Of a DNA stretch of 64,000 nt, positions 54,566-62,439 are shown in pieces. The first letter of the stretch is position 1. Each line of letters opens with the position of its first letter. The DNA is taken from NCBI RefSeq assembly GCF_016595675.1, contig NZ_JAENJH010000002.1, positions 248,001-312,000 of the forward strand, written 5' to 3'. The DNA comes from Prauserella cavernicola (GTDB lineage: Bacteria; Actinomycetota; Actinomycetes; Mycobacteriales; Pseudonocardiaceae). A program made the position numbers and the translations under genes. Under the pieces are notes generated by a model. The model was given only the letters and a program-made list of their open reading frames with translations, was not told the DNA's origin and made no database searches.

Positions 54566-54585
54566 CTGTTCGTTCGAACGAACAG
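54566..54585. promoter_or_regulatory. TetR-type operator before the amidase-TetR operon
   Basis: CTGTTCGTTCGAACGAACAG is a perfect 20-bp palindrome. It overlaps a TACTGT hexamer (54564-54569) and lies 13 bp before the amidase ATG. The TetR regulator encoded as the second gene is the obvious candidate binder. Confidence 0.8.
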
Positions 54586-54597
54586 TGCGGAGCGGCC

Positions 54598-55971
54598 ATG
54601 CCGGACACCGAGCACGACAGCGCCACAGCGGGCCTCGTGGGCCAGGCGAGGCTCCTGGCGGACGGCCACGTCAGCGCGAGGGCACTGACGGCGGCGGCGC
54701 TCGAGCGCATCGCCGAGACCCAGCCGACGATCAACGCGTTCCGGCACGTCCGCGACTCCGAGGCCCGGCACGAGGCGGAGGCGGCCGACCGCAGACTCGC
54801 TGCCGGTGAGCGGGCGCCGTTGCTCGGCGTGCCCGTGGCGATCAAGGACGACACCGACATCGCGGGCCTGCCGACCTCGTTCGGCTGCCGCGGCGAGTTT
54901 CCCGTTCGCGACACCGACGCCGAACTGGTGACCCGGCTACGTGGCGCCGGGGCCGTCGTCATCGGCAAGACAAACACCCCCGAGGTCGGTCAGTGGCCCT
55001 TCACCGAGGGCTCGGCCTTCGGGGTCACCCGCAATCCGTGGAATCTCGAGCACACGCCCGGGGGCTCCTCCGGTGGGTCGGCGGCCGCCGTCGCCGCGGG
55101 TCTCGTCGCCGCGGCAGTCGGGTCGGACGGCGCGGGCTCGGTGCGGATCCCGGCAGCCTGGACCAACCTCGTCGGCGTCAAAGCCAGCCGTGGCCTGGTT
55201 CCCACCGCGCCGGAACCGGAGCTGTTCCACGGGCTGACCGGGCACGGACCGCTCGCCAGGACTGTCGGCGACGCGGCGCTGCTGCTCGACGTCCTCGCGG
55301 GCACAGGCAGCAGGTTCCAGGCCGCGGCCGCCCGGGAACCGCGTCGGTTGCGGATCGGGCTGGCCTTGAACACTCCGTTCACGGCCTTTCACACCCGCCT
55401 CGACGACCGCGTGCGCGCCGCCGTGGTGCGGCTGTCGGCGGCACTCGCCGACCTCGGGCACGAGGTGGTCACGGTGACACCGCGCTACGGCCTGGTGGGG
55501 CTGGACTTCCTGCCCCGCTCGCTCGGCGGCGTCGCCGACTGGATCGAACGCGTTCCCGACCCGGCGCTGCTCGACCCCCGCACGCTCGCGAACCGGCGCA
55601 CGGGCTCGCGGCTGCGGCCACTGCTCGGGCTGTCCAGGAGGCTCGAACCGGTGTGGCGCAGGCGGATCGGCAGGGTCTTCGGCGACGTCGACGTGCTGCT
55701 CGCGCCCACTACGGCGACGCCGCCGCCGAGGGCCGACGTGTTCGCCGGGCTGCCGAACTGGCGCACCGACCGCGCGATCGTCGCGGCCTGCCCGTTCGCG
55801 TGGCCGTGGAACGTGCTCGGCTGGCCCTCGGTGAACGTGCCTGCCGGGTTCACCGACGCCGGACTGCCGATGGGAGCGCAGCTCGCGGGGCCCGCCCACT
55901 CCGAGGAGCTGCTGCTCTCGCTGGCCGCGCAACTGCAGCACGTGCGGCGCTGGCACGATCGGACACCGTGA
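54598..55971 (+). CDS. Amidase (amidase-signature family)
   Basis: 457 residues. The Ser-cisSer-Lys triad is visible: lysine in VAIKDDTDIAG, and PGGSSGGSAAAVAAG followed by GSDGAGSVRIPAAW, which holds the nucleophile serine region. Substrate unknown; the family hydrolyses amides of many kinds. The ATG at 54598 has GGAG upstream. The TetR regulator overlaps its stop (GTGA) and a palindromic operator sits at the promoter, so the amide substrate or a relative may be the inducer. Confidence 0.92.
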   Translation: MPDTEHDSATAGLVGQARLLADGHVSARALTAAALERIAETQPTINAFRHVRDSEARHEAEAADRRLAAGERAPLLGVPVAIKDDTDIAGLPTSFGCRGEFPVRDTDAELVTRLRGAGAVVIGKTNTPEVGQWPFTEGSAFGVTRNPWNLEHTPGGSSGGSAAAVAAGLVAAAVGSDGAGSVRIPAAWTNLVGVKASRGLVPTAPEPELFHGLTGHGPLARTVGDAALLLDVLAGTGSRFQAAAAREPRRLRIGLALNTPFTAFHTRLDDRVRAAVVRLSAALADLGHEVVTVTPRYGLVGLDFLPRSLGGVADWIERVPDPALLDPRTLANRRTGSRLRPLLGLSRRLEPVWRRRIGRVFGDVDVLLAPTTATPPPRADVFAGLPNWRTDRAIVAACPFAWPWNVLGWPSVNVPAGFTDAGLPMGAQLAGPAHSEELLLSLAAQLQHVRRWHDRTP

Positions 55972-56510
55972 GCACCAGGGAAGCGATCCTGCGCGCGGCG
56001 CTGCACGTGATCGGTGAGCGCGGCGTGGCCGGACTGACGAACCGCCGCATCGTGGCCGAGGCCGGTGTCTCGCTCGGCTCGCTCACCTACCACTTCCCCA
56101 GCCAGACCGAGCTGCTGCGCGAGGCCATGCTGCTGTTCGTCGAGGACGAGACCGAGCGGCTCGGCGCACTCGCCCGGCAGGCCGAGGCGCCGACGCTGGA
56201 GGACGCGGCCGCGACGGTGGAGCGGGTGCTCGAGGCCATGCCCATGAGCATCGACGAGATCGCCTCGCTCGAGCTGTACCTGCAGGCGGGCCGGGACCCA
56301 GCGCTGCGGGACGCGACACAACGGTGCTTCGCCGCCTACGACGAGCTCGCGGCCACGATTCTGCGCACGCTCGGAGTCGCCGATCCCGAGCGGCTTGCGG
56401 GCCCGGTGGTCGCGCTGATCGCGGGACTCCAGCTGCGCAGGCTCGCGACCGGCTCCGCCCCGCGCACGCCCGCGGGCGATGCGCTGCTGTTGCTGGTCGG
56501 CGAGCGCTGA
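55968..56510 (+). CDS. TetR/AcrR family regulator
   Basis: 180 residues. The N-terminal HTH is REAILRAALHVIGERGVAGL, then TNRRIVAEAGVSLGSLTYHF, and the C-terminal ligand domain is helical. It is translationally coupled to the amidase gene (GTG at 55968 inside the stop overlap) and probably represses the pair through the palindrome at 54566-54585. Confidence 0.92.
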   Translation: MSTREAILRAALHVIGERGVAGLTNRRIVAEAGVSLGSLTYHFPSQTELLREAMLLFVEDETERLGALARQAEAPTLEDAAATVERVLEAMPMSIDEIASLELYLQAGRDPALRDATQRCFAAYDELAATILRTLGVADPERLAGPVVALIAGLQLRRLATGSAPRTPAGDALLLLVGER

Positions 56511-56633
56511 CCCCGCCCGGAAAACCGGCCGGAGACCTGCGGAAGTCGCCGGATCCGTGATCAACCGTCGATCCGGGTCACCCACCCGCGCGAACGACTG
56601 GCAATCTGCCGTTTGCCGCGTGCATCATCGGGT

Positions 56634-57056
56634 GTGGGCTGGTTGGACTCGACGACAGACCGTTCTGCGCGACGTTGGCTGCGCCGGATGGGCGACGAGC
56701 TCCAGTCCGGCTGGTCCGCGCTCGCACAACCGGCAGTGCGGCGCCGCTTCGACCAGCACCGGGACTCGGTCGTCGATACCCTGCGGGACCAGGAGAAGCT
56801 ACTGGACCGGGCGGTTCCCACCTCGAAGTTGGTGCTACTGGCGGGCCACGCCTACGATGTCCGCCGACAGGCGTTGCAGGAGGGCTGGCAGCCCCCGCGC
56901 TCGGAGTCGGACTGGACGGCGGACGAATGGTTCGGCCTGCGCCTGCTCGCGTGCTACGAACTCGCCTCACGCGAGCCGCGCGGTCCGAAACCACCCCGCC
57001 GTCACCACGACTGGTTCTCGATTGTCGGACTCATCCGGGGATCGCGACCGGGCTGA
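56634..57056 (+). CDS. Hypothetical protein
   Basis: About 140 residues, not recognised. It is charged and helical with WLRRMGDELQSGWSALAQPA, FDQHRDSVVDTLRDQEKLLD and a Trp-rich middle (SDWTADEWFGLRLLACYELA). No membrane segment or signal. Codon usage is GC-rich at third positions, like its neighbours, which supports a real gene. The GTG at 56634 is a guess; a TTG at 56613 is possible. Confidence 0.55.
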   Translation: MGWLDSTTDRSARRWLRRMGDELQSGWSALAQPAVRRRFDQHRDSVVDTLRDQEKLLDRAVPTSKLVLLAGHAYDVRRQALQEGWQPPRSESDWTADEWFGLRLLACYELASREPRGPKPPRRHHDWFSIVGLIRGSRPG

Positions 57057-57241
57057 GACGCTGAGGTCCACATCGGACACGAAGCGTTTTCCTTGCGGTA
57101 GCCGACTAAAGTTCCCTTTCGCGTAACACGAAGGCGCCCACCGAGGATTATGTGGGCGGGGTCGTGGAAATCCGTACGTGTAAGAGCGGGGCCAACGGGG
57201 TATCTGCCTGGTCCACGTGATCTCGACCGCGGGGAGAAGCC

Positions 57242-57445
57242 GTGAACACTTACAGCCCGACAGCACCGAGTCATAACCCGCAACCTGTTCTGCCGCGCAC
57301 CGAGGAGCCCAACGCGGAACAGCGGCGCAGGGCCGTGCGCGCGATCGCCTCGGCGTCCTCCGACGCCGCCGACTGCGCCGACCTGCTGGACGCACTCGGC
57401 CTTCGCCCGGAGGAAGGCCGCAGCATCCCGTCGCAGCGCCAGTGA
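57242..57445 (+). CDS. Small conserved actinobacterial-type protein
   Basis: 67 residues. A disordered N-terminus (SPTAPSHNPQPVLPRTEEPN) is followed by QRRRAVRAIASASSDAADCA and DLLDALGLRPEEG. The A-x-D-A-x-D-C-x-x-LL-x-x-LGL pattern recurs in small proteins of streptomycetes and relatives as I recall. GTG at 57242 with GGGGAGAAG upstream. Function unknown. Confidence 0.65.
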   Translation: MNTYSPTAPSHNPQPVLPRTEEPNAEQRRRAVRAIASASSDAADCADLLDALGLRPEEGRSIPSQRQ

Positions 57446-57453
57446 CGACGGAG

Positions 57454-57476
57454 CGCCGGGGAATGTGCGCCCGGCG
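57454..57476 (+). terminator. Hairpin after the small protein gene
   Basis: CGCCGGG (57454-57460) pairs with CCCGGCG (57470-57476) around a 9-nt loop, 9 bp after the stop. No T-run. Confidence 0.45.
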
Positions 57477-57920
57477 TCGCTGATGGACTCGCGCGCTCCG
57501 ACGAATTCGCCCCGGTGGAGACCGGCTGCAGTGAGAATCGGTCGCGACGGATATCGACTGACGAGGCGGATCAACTCCCGGTTCAGGCTGCCCTGGCCGG
57601 AACGTCATCGCGTCAGTGTGAGGCCCACGGCTCGCCGGGCGCCCAACAAGCGGTAGACACGTCGCGACAAGCCACGCACGGAGTCCAGCGTCGCTTCACG
57701 GCCGACAATGCGCCCACTACGAGTGATCCCCGAATCGAGCCTGCACCACGAGCCCTGCCCACACCGAGCTGCGGAGCGAAACACCCACGACGACGTCCCG
57801 CTTCGACAGACGCTACGCACCCGGGCCGCCACGACCTGCCCGGCCGACCCCGCAGCGTCACCTCAGCCGAACGTCACCACCGGCTCCGGCGATCTCCGCC
57901 GGCACCGAACTCAGCGTGGT
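57477..57920. other. Gene-free stretch
   Basis: No convincing gene, RNA or repeat is seen on either strand. Base composition is slightly lower in GC than the flanks and the short open frames lack typical codon bias. Confidence 0.45.
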
Positions 57921-58127
57921 CTAGGACGCGCGCAACAGCTCCTCGAAGTACACGGGCTCCGTGCAGGCGCATCCGCCGTCGACCGACTCACAGTCGATGA
58001 CCAGGCTGTGACGCACGACCTCGAAATCGGTGCAGCCAAGGTCGGTGCACTCGGTGGCATCGGCGACGTGCTGCACCAACGTGCCGTGGCAGTGGTCGAG
58101 TTCCCTCAGGCAGCTTGTGCACGTCAT
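57921..58127 (-). CDS. Small cysteine-rich protein
   Basis: 68 residues with eight cysteines: MTCTSCLRELDHCHGTLVQH near the start, ECTDLGCTD in the middle and IDCESVDGGCACTEP near the end. The spacing suggests metal binding, probably zinc. Similar short proteins with HCHGTL are common in actinobacteria as I recall, with no known role. It lies 48 bp downstream of the Ku gene on the same strand. Confidence 0.7.
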   Translation of the reverse strand: MTCTSCLRELDHCHGTLVQHVADATECTDLGCTDFEVVRHSLVIDCESVDGGCACTEPVYFEELLRAS

Positions 58128-58175
58128 GACCTTTTGGTACCACCACGCTCCGACAACGCCGGGAGCGACACGCCC

Positions 58176-59051
58176 TCAGGCCCCCTTGGCCGGCTTCCTC
58201 GTCGATCGTTTGGCCGTGGACTCCTTGCTCTCCTTGCCGTCCTTGCCGCTCTTCGCGGATCTGGCAGGCTGACGCGACTTCTTCGCCGCCGAGACGCTGG
58301 CCTGCAACGCCTCCATGAGGTCGGTCACCTCAGCCTCCGCGGTCGCCGCCTTGGGCCTGGTGGCCTCGTCACCCGCGACCTTCGAGTCGATCAGTGTCAG
58401 CAGCGCTTCCCGGTAGCTGTCCGAATACTTCTCGGGCTCGAAGACGCTGTCCGAGAGCGAGTCGATCAGCGACGCCGCCATGGTCATCTCCTGCGAGCGC
58501 ACCTGCGGCGAGTCCTCCTTGAGGAACGGGAAGTCCGGCTCCCTCACCTCGTCCGGCCAGAGCATCGTGGTGAGCACCATGACGTCCGACAGCACGCGGA
58601 GCACCGCGAGCGCCTCCCGCTGGCGGATCGCGACCTTGGCGATGGCGACCTGACCGGACTTCTGCAGCGCGTCGCGCAGCAGGACGTACGGCTTCAGCGC
58701 GGCCTTCTGAGGTTCGAGGTAGTAGCTCTTGTCGTAGTAGATCGGGTCGATGGCCTCGAGCGGCACGAACTCCTGCACGTCGATCGTGCGGGACGTCGAC
58801 AACGGCAGGTCGGACAGCTCCTTGTCCGTCAGCACCACCATGCCGCCGTCCGAGAGCTCGTAACCCTTCGCGATGTCGGCGTAGGGCACCTCCTGACCGT
58901 CGATCGTGCAGAACCGCTTGTACTGGATCCGCCCGCCGTCGGCCTCGTGCACCTGGCGCATCGAGACGTTCTTGCTCTCGGTGGCCGCGTAGAGGTGGAT
59001 CGGGATCGTGACGAGCCCGAACGACACCGCGCCCTTCCACATAACCCGCAT
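58176..59051 (-). CDS. ku: Non-homologous end-joining protein Ku
   Basis: 291 residues. Bacterial Ku homodimers ring DNA ends and recruit LigD. The conserved core starts MRVMWKGAVSFGLVTIPIHL and includes RIQYKRFCTIDGQEVPYADI, YDKSYYLEPQKAALKPYVLL and LRVLSDVMVLTTMLWPDEVR. The C-terminal tail from about 255 is Lys/Ser-rich, as in actinobacterial Ku proteins, and may bind DNA. ATG 59051 lies 7 nt after a reverse TACCTT, a leaderless pattern. No ligD is within the window. Confidence 0.96.
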   Translation of the reverse strand: MRVMWKGAVSFGLVTIPIHLYAATESKNVSMRQVHEADGGRIQYKRFCTIDGQEVPYADIAKGYELSDGGMVVLTDKELSDLPLSTSRTIDVQEFVPLEAIDPIYYDKSYYLEPQKAALKPYVLLRDALQKSGQVAIAKVAIRQREALAVLRVLSDVMVLTTMLWPDEVREPDFPFLKEDSPQVRSQEMTMAASLIDSLSDSVFEPEKYSDSYREALLTLIDSKVAGDEATRPKAATAEAEVTDLMEALQASVSAAKKSRQPARSAKSGKDGKESKESTAKRSTRKPAKGA

Positions 59052-59088
59052 GAGACTGAAGGTACGCGTTTGTGCAGCTCATAGACAG

Positions 59089-59688
59089 CTACCGCAGGCT
59101 CTCTCTGCGGTCGACCGTCTCCCTGCGCACCCGCTCGGCGCGTGTGTTGACGTCGTCGACCTGCTCGGCGAGGTCGGGATGACTCCGCTTCAGGTGGGGA
59201 CCGGCCCCCGCGAGCGGCTGCAGCAGAATCACTGGATCGTTTTCCCCGAGTGCCCGCTCCACCCGGTCGATGTGCGGCCTCGCGGGATCGCCGGTGCCCT
59301 CGGCCGCCGCCACCATCGCGGCGAGCTTGCGCAGGCTCGCCGAGTTGTCCCTTGCCCACTCGGCCACTGCCCGGTCTCCCGCCCGCCGGTCGCGCTCCGC
59401 GCGCACGCGCCCGTCCGCGGTCGACTCCTCGGTGTCCGGTCGACGGAGCCGTAGGTAGCGCCGTTCGGCGGCCTGCCTGCTCGCCACCCCCAGCGCGGGG
59501 GCGAGCTCGGCCCAGCTCGTTCCCCGCTCACGGGCGGCCGCGATGAGCTGTGGCTCCCAGCGAGCGAGGTCCGCCCTCAGCTCCCGCAGGACACCGAGGG
59601 CGGCCAGGATCTCACCACTCTCGACGCCGTCGCGGTCGGCGTCTTCCGCGACCGCCCGCAACCCTTCGTATCCGTTCATTCCTGTCAT
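59089..59688 (-). CDS. HSP18-type transcriptional regulator-like protein
   Basis: About 199 residues. An HTH-like region ERGTSWAELAPALGVASRQA followed by AERRYLRLRRP is typical of proteins annotated as HSP18 transcriptional regulators in streptomycetes (from memory). The rest is helical and charged. Start at ATG 59688; 59679 is an alternative. A palindrome TGTCATC-N5-GATGACA covers the start, so autoregulation is likely. It lies upstream of ku on the same strand with a 37-bp gap. Confidence 0.75.
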   Translation of the reverse strand: MTGMNGYEGLRAVAEDADRDGVESGEILAALGVLRELRADLARWEPQLIAAARERGTSWAELAPALGVASRQAAERRYLRLRRPDTEESTADGRVRAERDRRAGDRAVAEWARDNSASLRKLAAMVAAAEGTGDPARPHIDRVERALGENDPVILLQPLAGAGPHLKRSHPDLAEQVDDVNTRAERVRRETVDRRESLR

Positions 59689-59701
59689 CTTGTCGATGAC
59701 A
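59683..59701. promoter_or_regulatory. Operator candidate, TGTCATC-N5-GATGACA
   Basis: Perfect 7-bp arms over the start of the HSP18-regulator-like gene. A second TGTCA-N6-TGACG motif lies about 10 bp further upstream of the gene. The TGTCA/TGACA half-sites match those of the CTGTCAA-N6-TTGACAG palindromes near 53 kb. Confidence 0.55.
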
Positions 59702-59823
59702 TCTCTTCTTGTCAACCAAGTGACGACATGTTAGAAATGAAAGACGAACCGATCGAGGCCAGACGGAGCGATCACCTGGGTGCCGGGTCCACGAAGGCTT
59801 GACTTGGTCCCGCAGGACGGTTG

Positions 59824-59845
59824 TACCGTTTTCCTTGGAACGGTA
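59824..59845. promoter_or_regulatory. Operator candidate before the glcD-like gene
   Basis: TACCGTT-TTCCTTGG-AACGGTA forms perfect 7-bp arms with an 8-bp spacer, 33 bp before the ATG at 59879. It resembles GntR/IclR-type operators; no regulator gene is adjacent. Confidence 0.5.
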
Positions 59846-59878
59846 TTTCAATTCCGTGAAGTGAAAAGGTGGGCAAGG

Positions 59879-61330
59879 ATGCTCAACGCGGCCGTGCGTG
59901 ACGCGCTGGCCTCCGCGGTCGGGCCGCGCAACGTTCTGTCCGATCCGGTCCAGCTCCGCAGCTACGAGTGTGACGGTCTCACCGGTTTTCGGCAGGTTCC
60001 CTCACTCGTCCTGCTGCCGCTGGACACCGAGAGCGTGGCGGCCGCGGTGCGGGTCTGCCACGAACACGAGATCCCGTTCGTCGCACGAGGGGCGGGCACG
60101 GGCCTCTCTGGCGGCGCCATGCCGGTGGCCGACGGCATCGTGATCTCACTGCAGCGACTGCGGCAGGTGCTCGAGGTCGACCCGGTCGACCGCCGCGCGG
60201 TGCTGCAACCCGGAGTCACCAACCTCGACATCACCAGGGCCGCAGCGCCGCACGGCCTCTACTACGCCCCCGACCCCTCGAGCCAGCAGGTGTGCACCAT
60301 TGGCGGCAACGTCGCCGAGAACTCCGGTGGAGCGCATTGCCTCAAGTACGGCTTCACCACCAACCACGTGCTGTCGATGAGGGTCGTTCTGCCCGACGGG
60401 GAGGTCGTGACGCTCGGTGGCGACACCGGGGAGCAGCTCGGCCCCGACCTGCGTGGCGTGTTCATCGGCTCGGAGGGCACCCTCGGCATCGTCTGCGAGA
60501 TCACCGTGCGGCTCCTCCGCGTGCCGCAGACGGTGCGCACCCTGCTCGCCGACTTTCCGTCGGTCCGCGCGGCCGGTGAGGTGGTGAGCGACCTCGTCGC
60601 CGCCGGGATCGTGCCCGCCGCCGTGGAAATGATGGACAACCTCGCCATCCAGGCCGCGGAGAAGGCCGTCGGCGCCGGTTACACACTCGACACCCCCGCG
60701 GCGCTCGTGGTGGAGCTCGACGGCCCGGCCTCCGAATGTGGCAGCCAGTTCGAGCAGGTCAAGCAGATCTGCGACCGGCACGGCTGCACGCGACTGCATA
60801 TCGCCGGTGACACGGGTGAGCGGGCGAAGATCTGGATGGGCCGCAAGGCGGCGTTCGCCGCGGTCGGCCGGATCAGTCCCGACTACATCGTGCAGGACGG
60901 CGTGGTGCCCAGAACCCGGCTGGCCGAGGTGCTCGGGCGCATCGAGGACATGGGCACGGCCGCGGGGCTGCGGGTGGCCAACGTCTTCCACGCGGGCGAC
61001 GGAAACCTGCACCCGCTGGTGCTCTTCGACGAGGATGCGGGCGAACTCGAACGCGCCGAGGAGCTGTCGAAGGACATCGCCGAGCTCTGCGTCGAACTGG
61101 GCGGTTCGCTGTCCGGTGAGCACGGAATCGGCACGGACAAGGCGTGCTCGATGCCGCGCATGTTCGGCGTTGACGACCTCGCCACGATGGACCGGGTCCG
61201 CTCGGCGTTCGACGCGCGGAAGCTGTGCAACCCGGGCAAGCTGCTGCCCACTCCCCGGCTGTGCGGCGAACGTCCAGGGCGCTACCGGCCGCACCCGCTG
61301 GAAGAGGCTGGAGTGATCGAGCGGCTATGA
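59879..61330 (+). CDS. FAD-linked oxidase (glycolate oxidase subunit GlcD type)
   Basis: 483 residues of the VAO/PCMH flavoprotein family. The FAD-binding domain has [18 protein letters not shown] and GGNVAENSGGAHCLKYG; the C-terminal cap ends with NVFHAGDGNLHPLVLFD and GGSLSGEHGIGTDKA, the HGxG and GEHG signatures. Oxidises a 2-hydroxy acid such as glycolate or lactate, passing electrons on through the Fe-S subunit. ATG 59879 has AAGGT upstream. Followed with 4-bp overlaps by GlcE- and GlcF-type genes. Confidence 0.92.
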   Translation: MLNAAVRDALASAVGPRNVLSDPVQLRSYECDGLTGFRQVPSLVLLPLDTESVAAAVRVCHEHEIPFVARGAGTGLSGGAMPVADGIVISLQRLRQVLEVDPVDRRAVLQPGVTNLDITRAAAPHGLYYAPDPSSQQVCTIGGNVAENSGGAHCLKYGFTTNHVLSMRVVLPDGEVVTLGGDTGEQLGPDLRGVFIGSEGTLGIVCEITVRLLRVPQTVRTLLADFPSVRAAGEVVSDLVAAGIVPAAVEMMDNLAIQAAEKAVGAGYTLDTPAALVVELDGPASECGSQFEQVKQICDRHGCTRLHIAGDTGERAKIWMGRKAAFAAVGRISPDYIVQDGVVPRTRLAEVLGRIEDMGTAAGLRVANVFHAGDGNLHPLVLFDEDAGELERAEELSKDIAELCVELGGSLSGEHGIGTDKACSMPRMFGVDDLATMDRVRSAFDARKLCNPGKLLPTPRLCGERPGRYRPHPLEEAGVIERL

Positions 61331-62439
61331 CCACCACGATGCTCGCGCCAACCGACCTCAAGGGCGCGCACGAGGCACTCGCCGACACCAAGGGCACGGT
61401 ATCGATCCGGGGTGCGGGAACCGCCGAGGGCTGGGCGGGCGCTCCCCTGCCGACCGCCGCCGTACTGGACACCACGCGGCTCACCGGTGTGCTGACCTAC
61501 AACCCGTCGGACATGACCGTCTCCGTGCGGGCGGGCACGCCACTGGCGGAGTTGCAGCGCGAGCTCGCCGCCAACGGCCAGCGGCTGGCCTTCGACGCGG
61601 CGCGGGTCGCGCGCGGGGCGACGGTCGGTGGACTCGTCGCCACGGCCGACTCGGGTCCGCTCGCACTGGCCTATGGCTCGCTGCGGGATCTGGTGATCGG
61701 CGCGACGGTGGTGCTCGCCGACGGCACGATGGCTCGCACCGGCGGGCACGTGATCAAGAACGTCGCGGGATACGACCTCGCCAAACTGCTGCACGGCTCC
61801 TACGGCGGGTTCGCTCTGCTCGCCGAGATCGTGCTGCGGCTGCATCCCGTCCCGGGGGCCAGCCGCACGGTCGCGCTCGACTGTGCGCTGGATGCGGCCG
61901 CCGAACGCGCGGCGACGGTGCTCGGCAGCGCGCTGGAACCGGTGTGCCTCGAGTGGGCGGACGGCACGCTGCTCATCCGCCTCGAAGGCACTTCCGAGGG
62001 CACCGAGGACCGATCGCGCGAGCTCGCGGAGCTCGTCGGCGGTGCCGTGCTCGGGGACGACGCGGGCGCAGCGGCGTGGAAGCGGCACGCGGAGCTGGTG
62101 GGCCGGGCCGCGGTTCGCGTCGGTTGCCGGCCGAGCAGGCTCGCCGGGCTGCTGGGCCGGTTCGGCGACACCGCCGTGGCCGGGCTCGGCACGGGCATCG
62201 GCACCACGTCCCTCCCGCTCGACGAGGTCGGCGCCGTGCATGACGCGGTGACGACCGAGGGCGGCATGTCGGTCACGCGCCGACGGCCGCCGGACGGAGT
62301 GAGGGCGTGGGGCAGGCCGCCGTCGGCGATCAGGTTGCTGACGGCGGTGAAGAAGGAGCTCGACCCGCTGGGCCGGCTGAGCCCGGGCCGGTTCGAGTCG
62401 TGGTTCGCAGAACTGGACGACAAGGAGGGCACTCCGTGA
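61327..62439 (+). CDS. FAD-binding subunit GlcE type
   Basis: 370 residues. SIRGAGTAEGWAG, LTYNPSDMTVSVRAGTPLAE and ATVGGLVATADSGPLALAYG mark the PCMH FAD domain, with GGHVIKNVAGYDLAKLLHGS typical of GlcE. ATG 61327 overlaps the upstream stop (ATGA), and the next gene overlaps its stop, so the three subunits are made together. It needs GlcD and GlcF for activity. Confidence 0.92.
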   Translation: MTTTMLAPTDLKGAHEALADTKGTVSIRGAGTAEGWAGAPLPTAAVLDTTRLTGVLTYNPSDMTVSVRAGTPLAELQRELAANGQRLAFDAARVARGATVGGLVATADSGPLALAYGSLRDLVIGATVVLADGTMARTGGHVIKNVAGYDLAKLLHGSYGGFALLAEIVLRLHPVPGASRTVALDCALDAAAERAATVLGSALEPVCLEWADGTLLIRLEGTSEGTEDRSRELAELVGGAVLGDDAGAAAWKRHAELVGRAAVRVGCRPSRLAGLLGRFGDTAVAGLGTGIGTTSLPLDEVGAVHDAVTTEGGMSVTRRRPPDGVRAWGRPPSAIRLLTAVKKELDPLGRLSPGRFESWFAELDDKEGTP

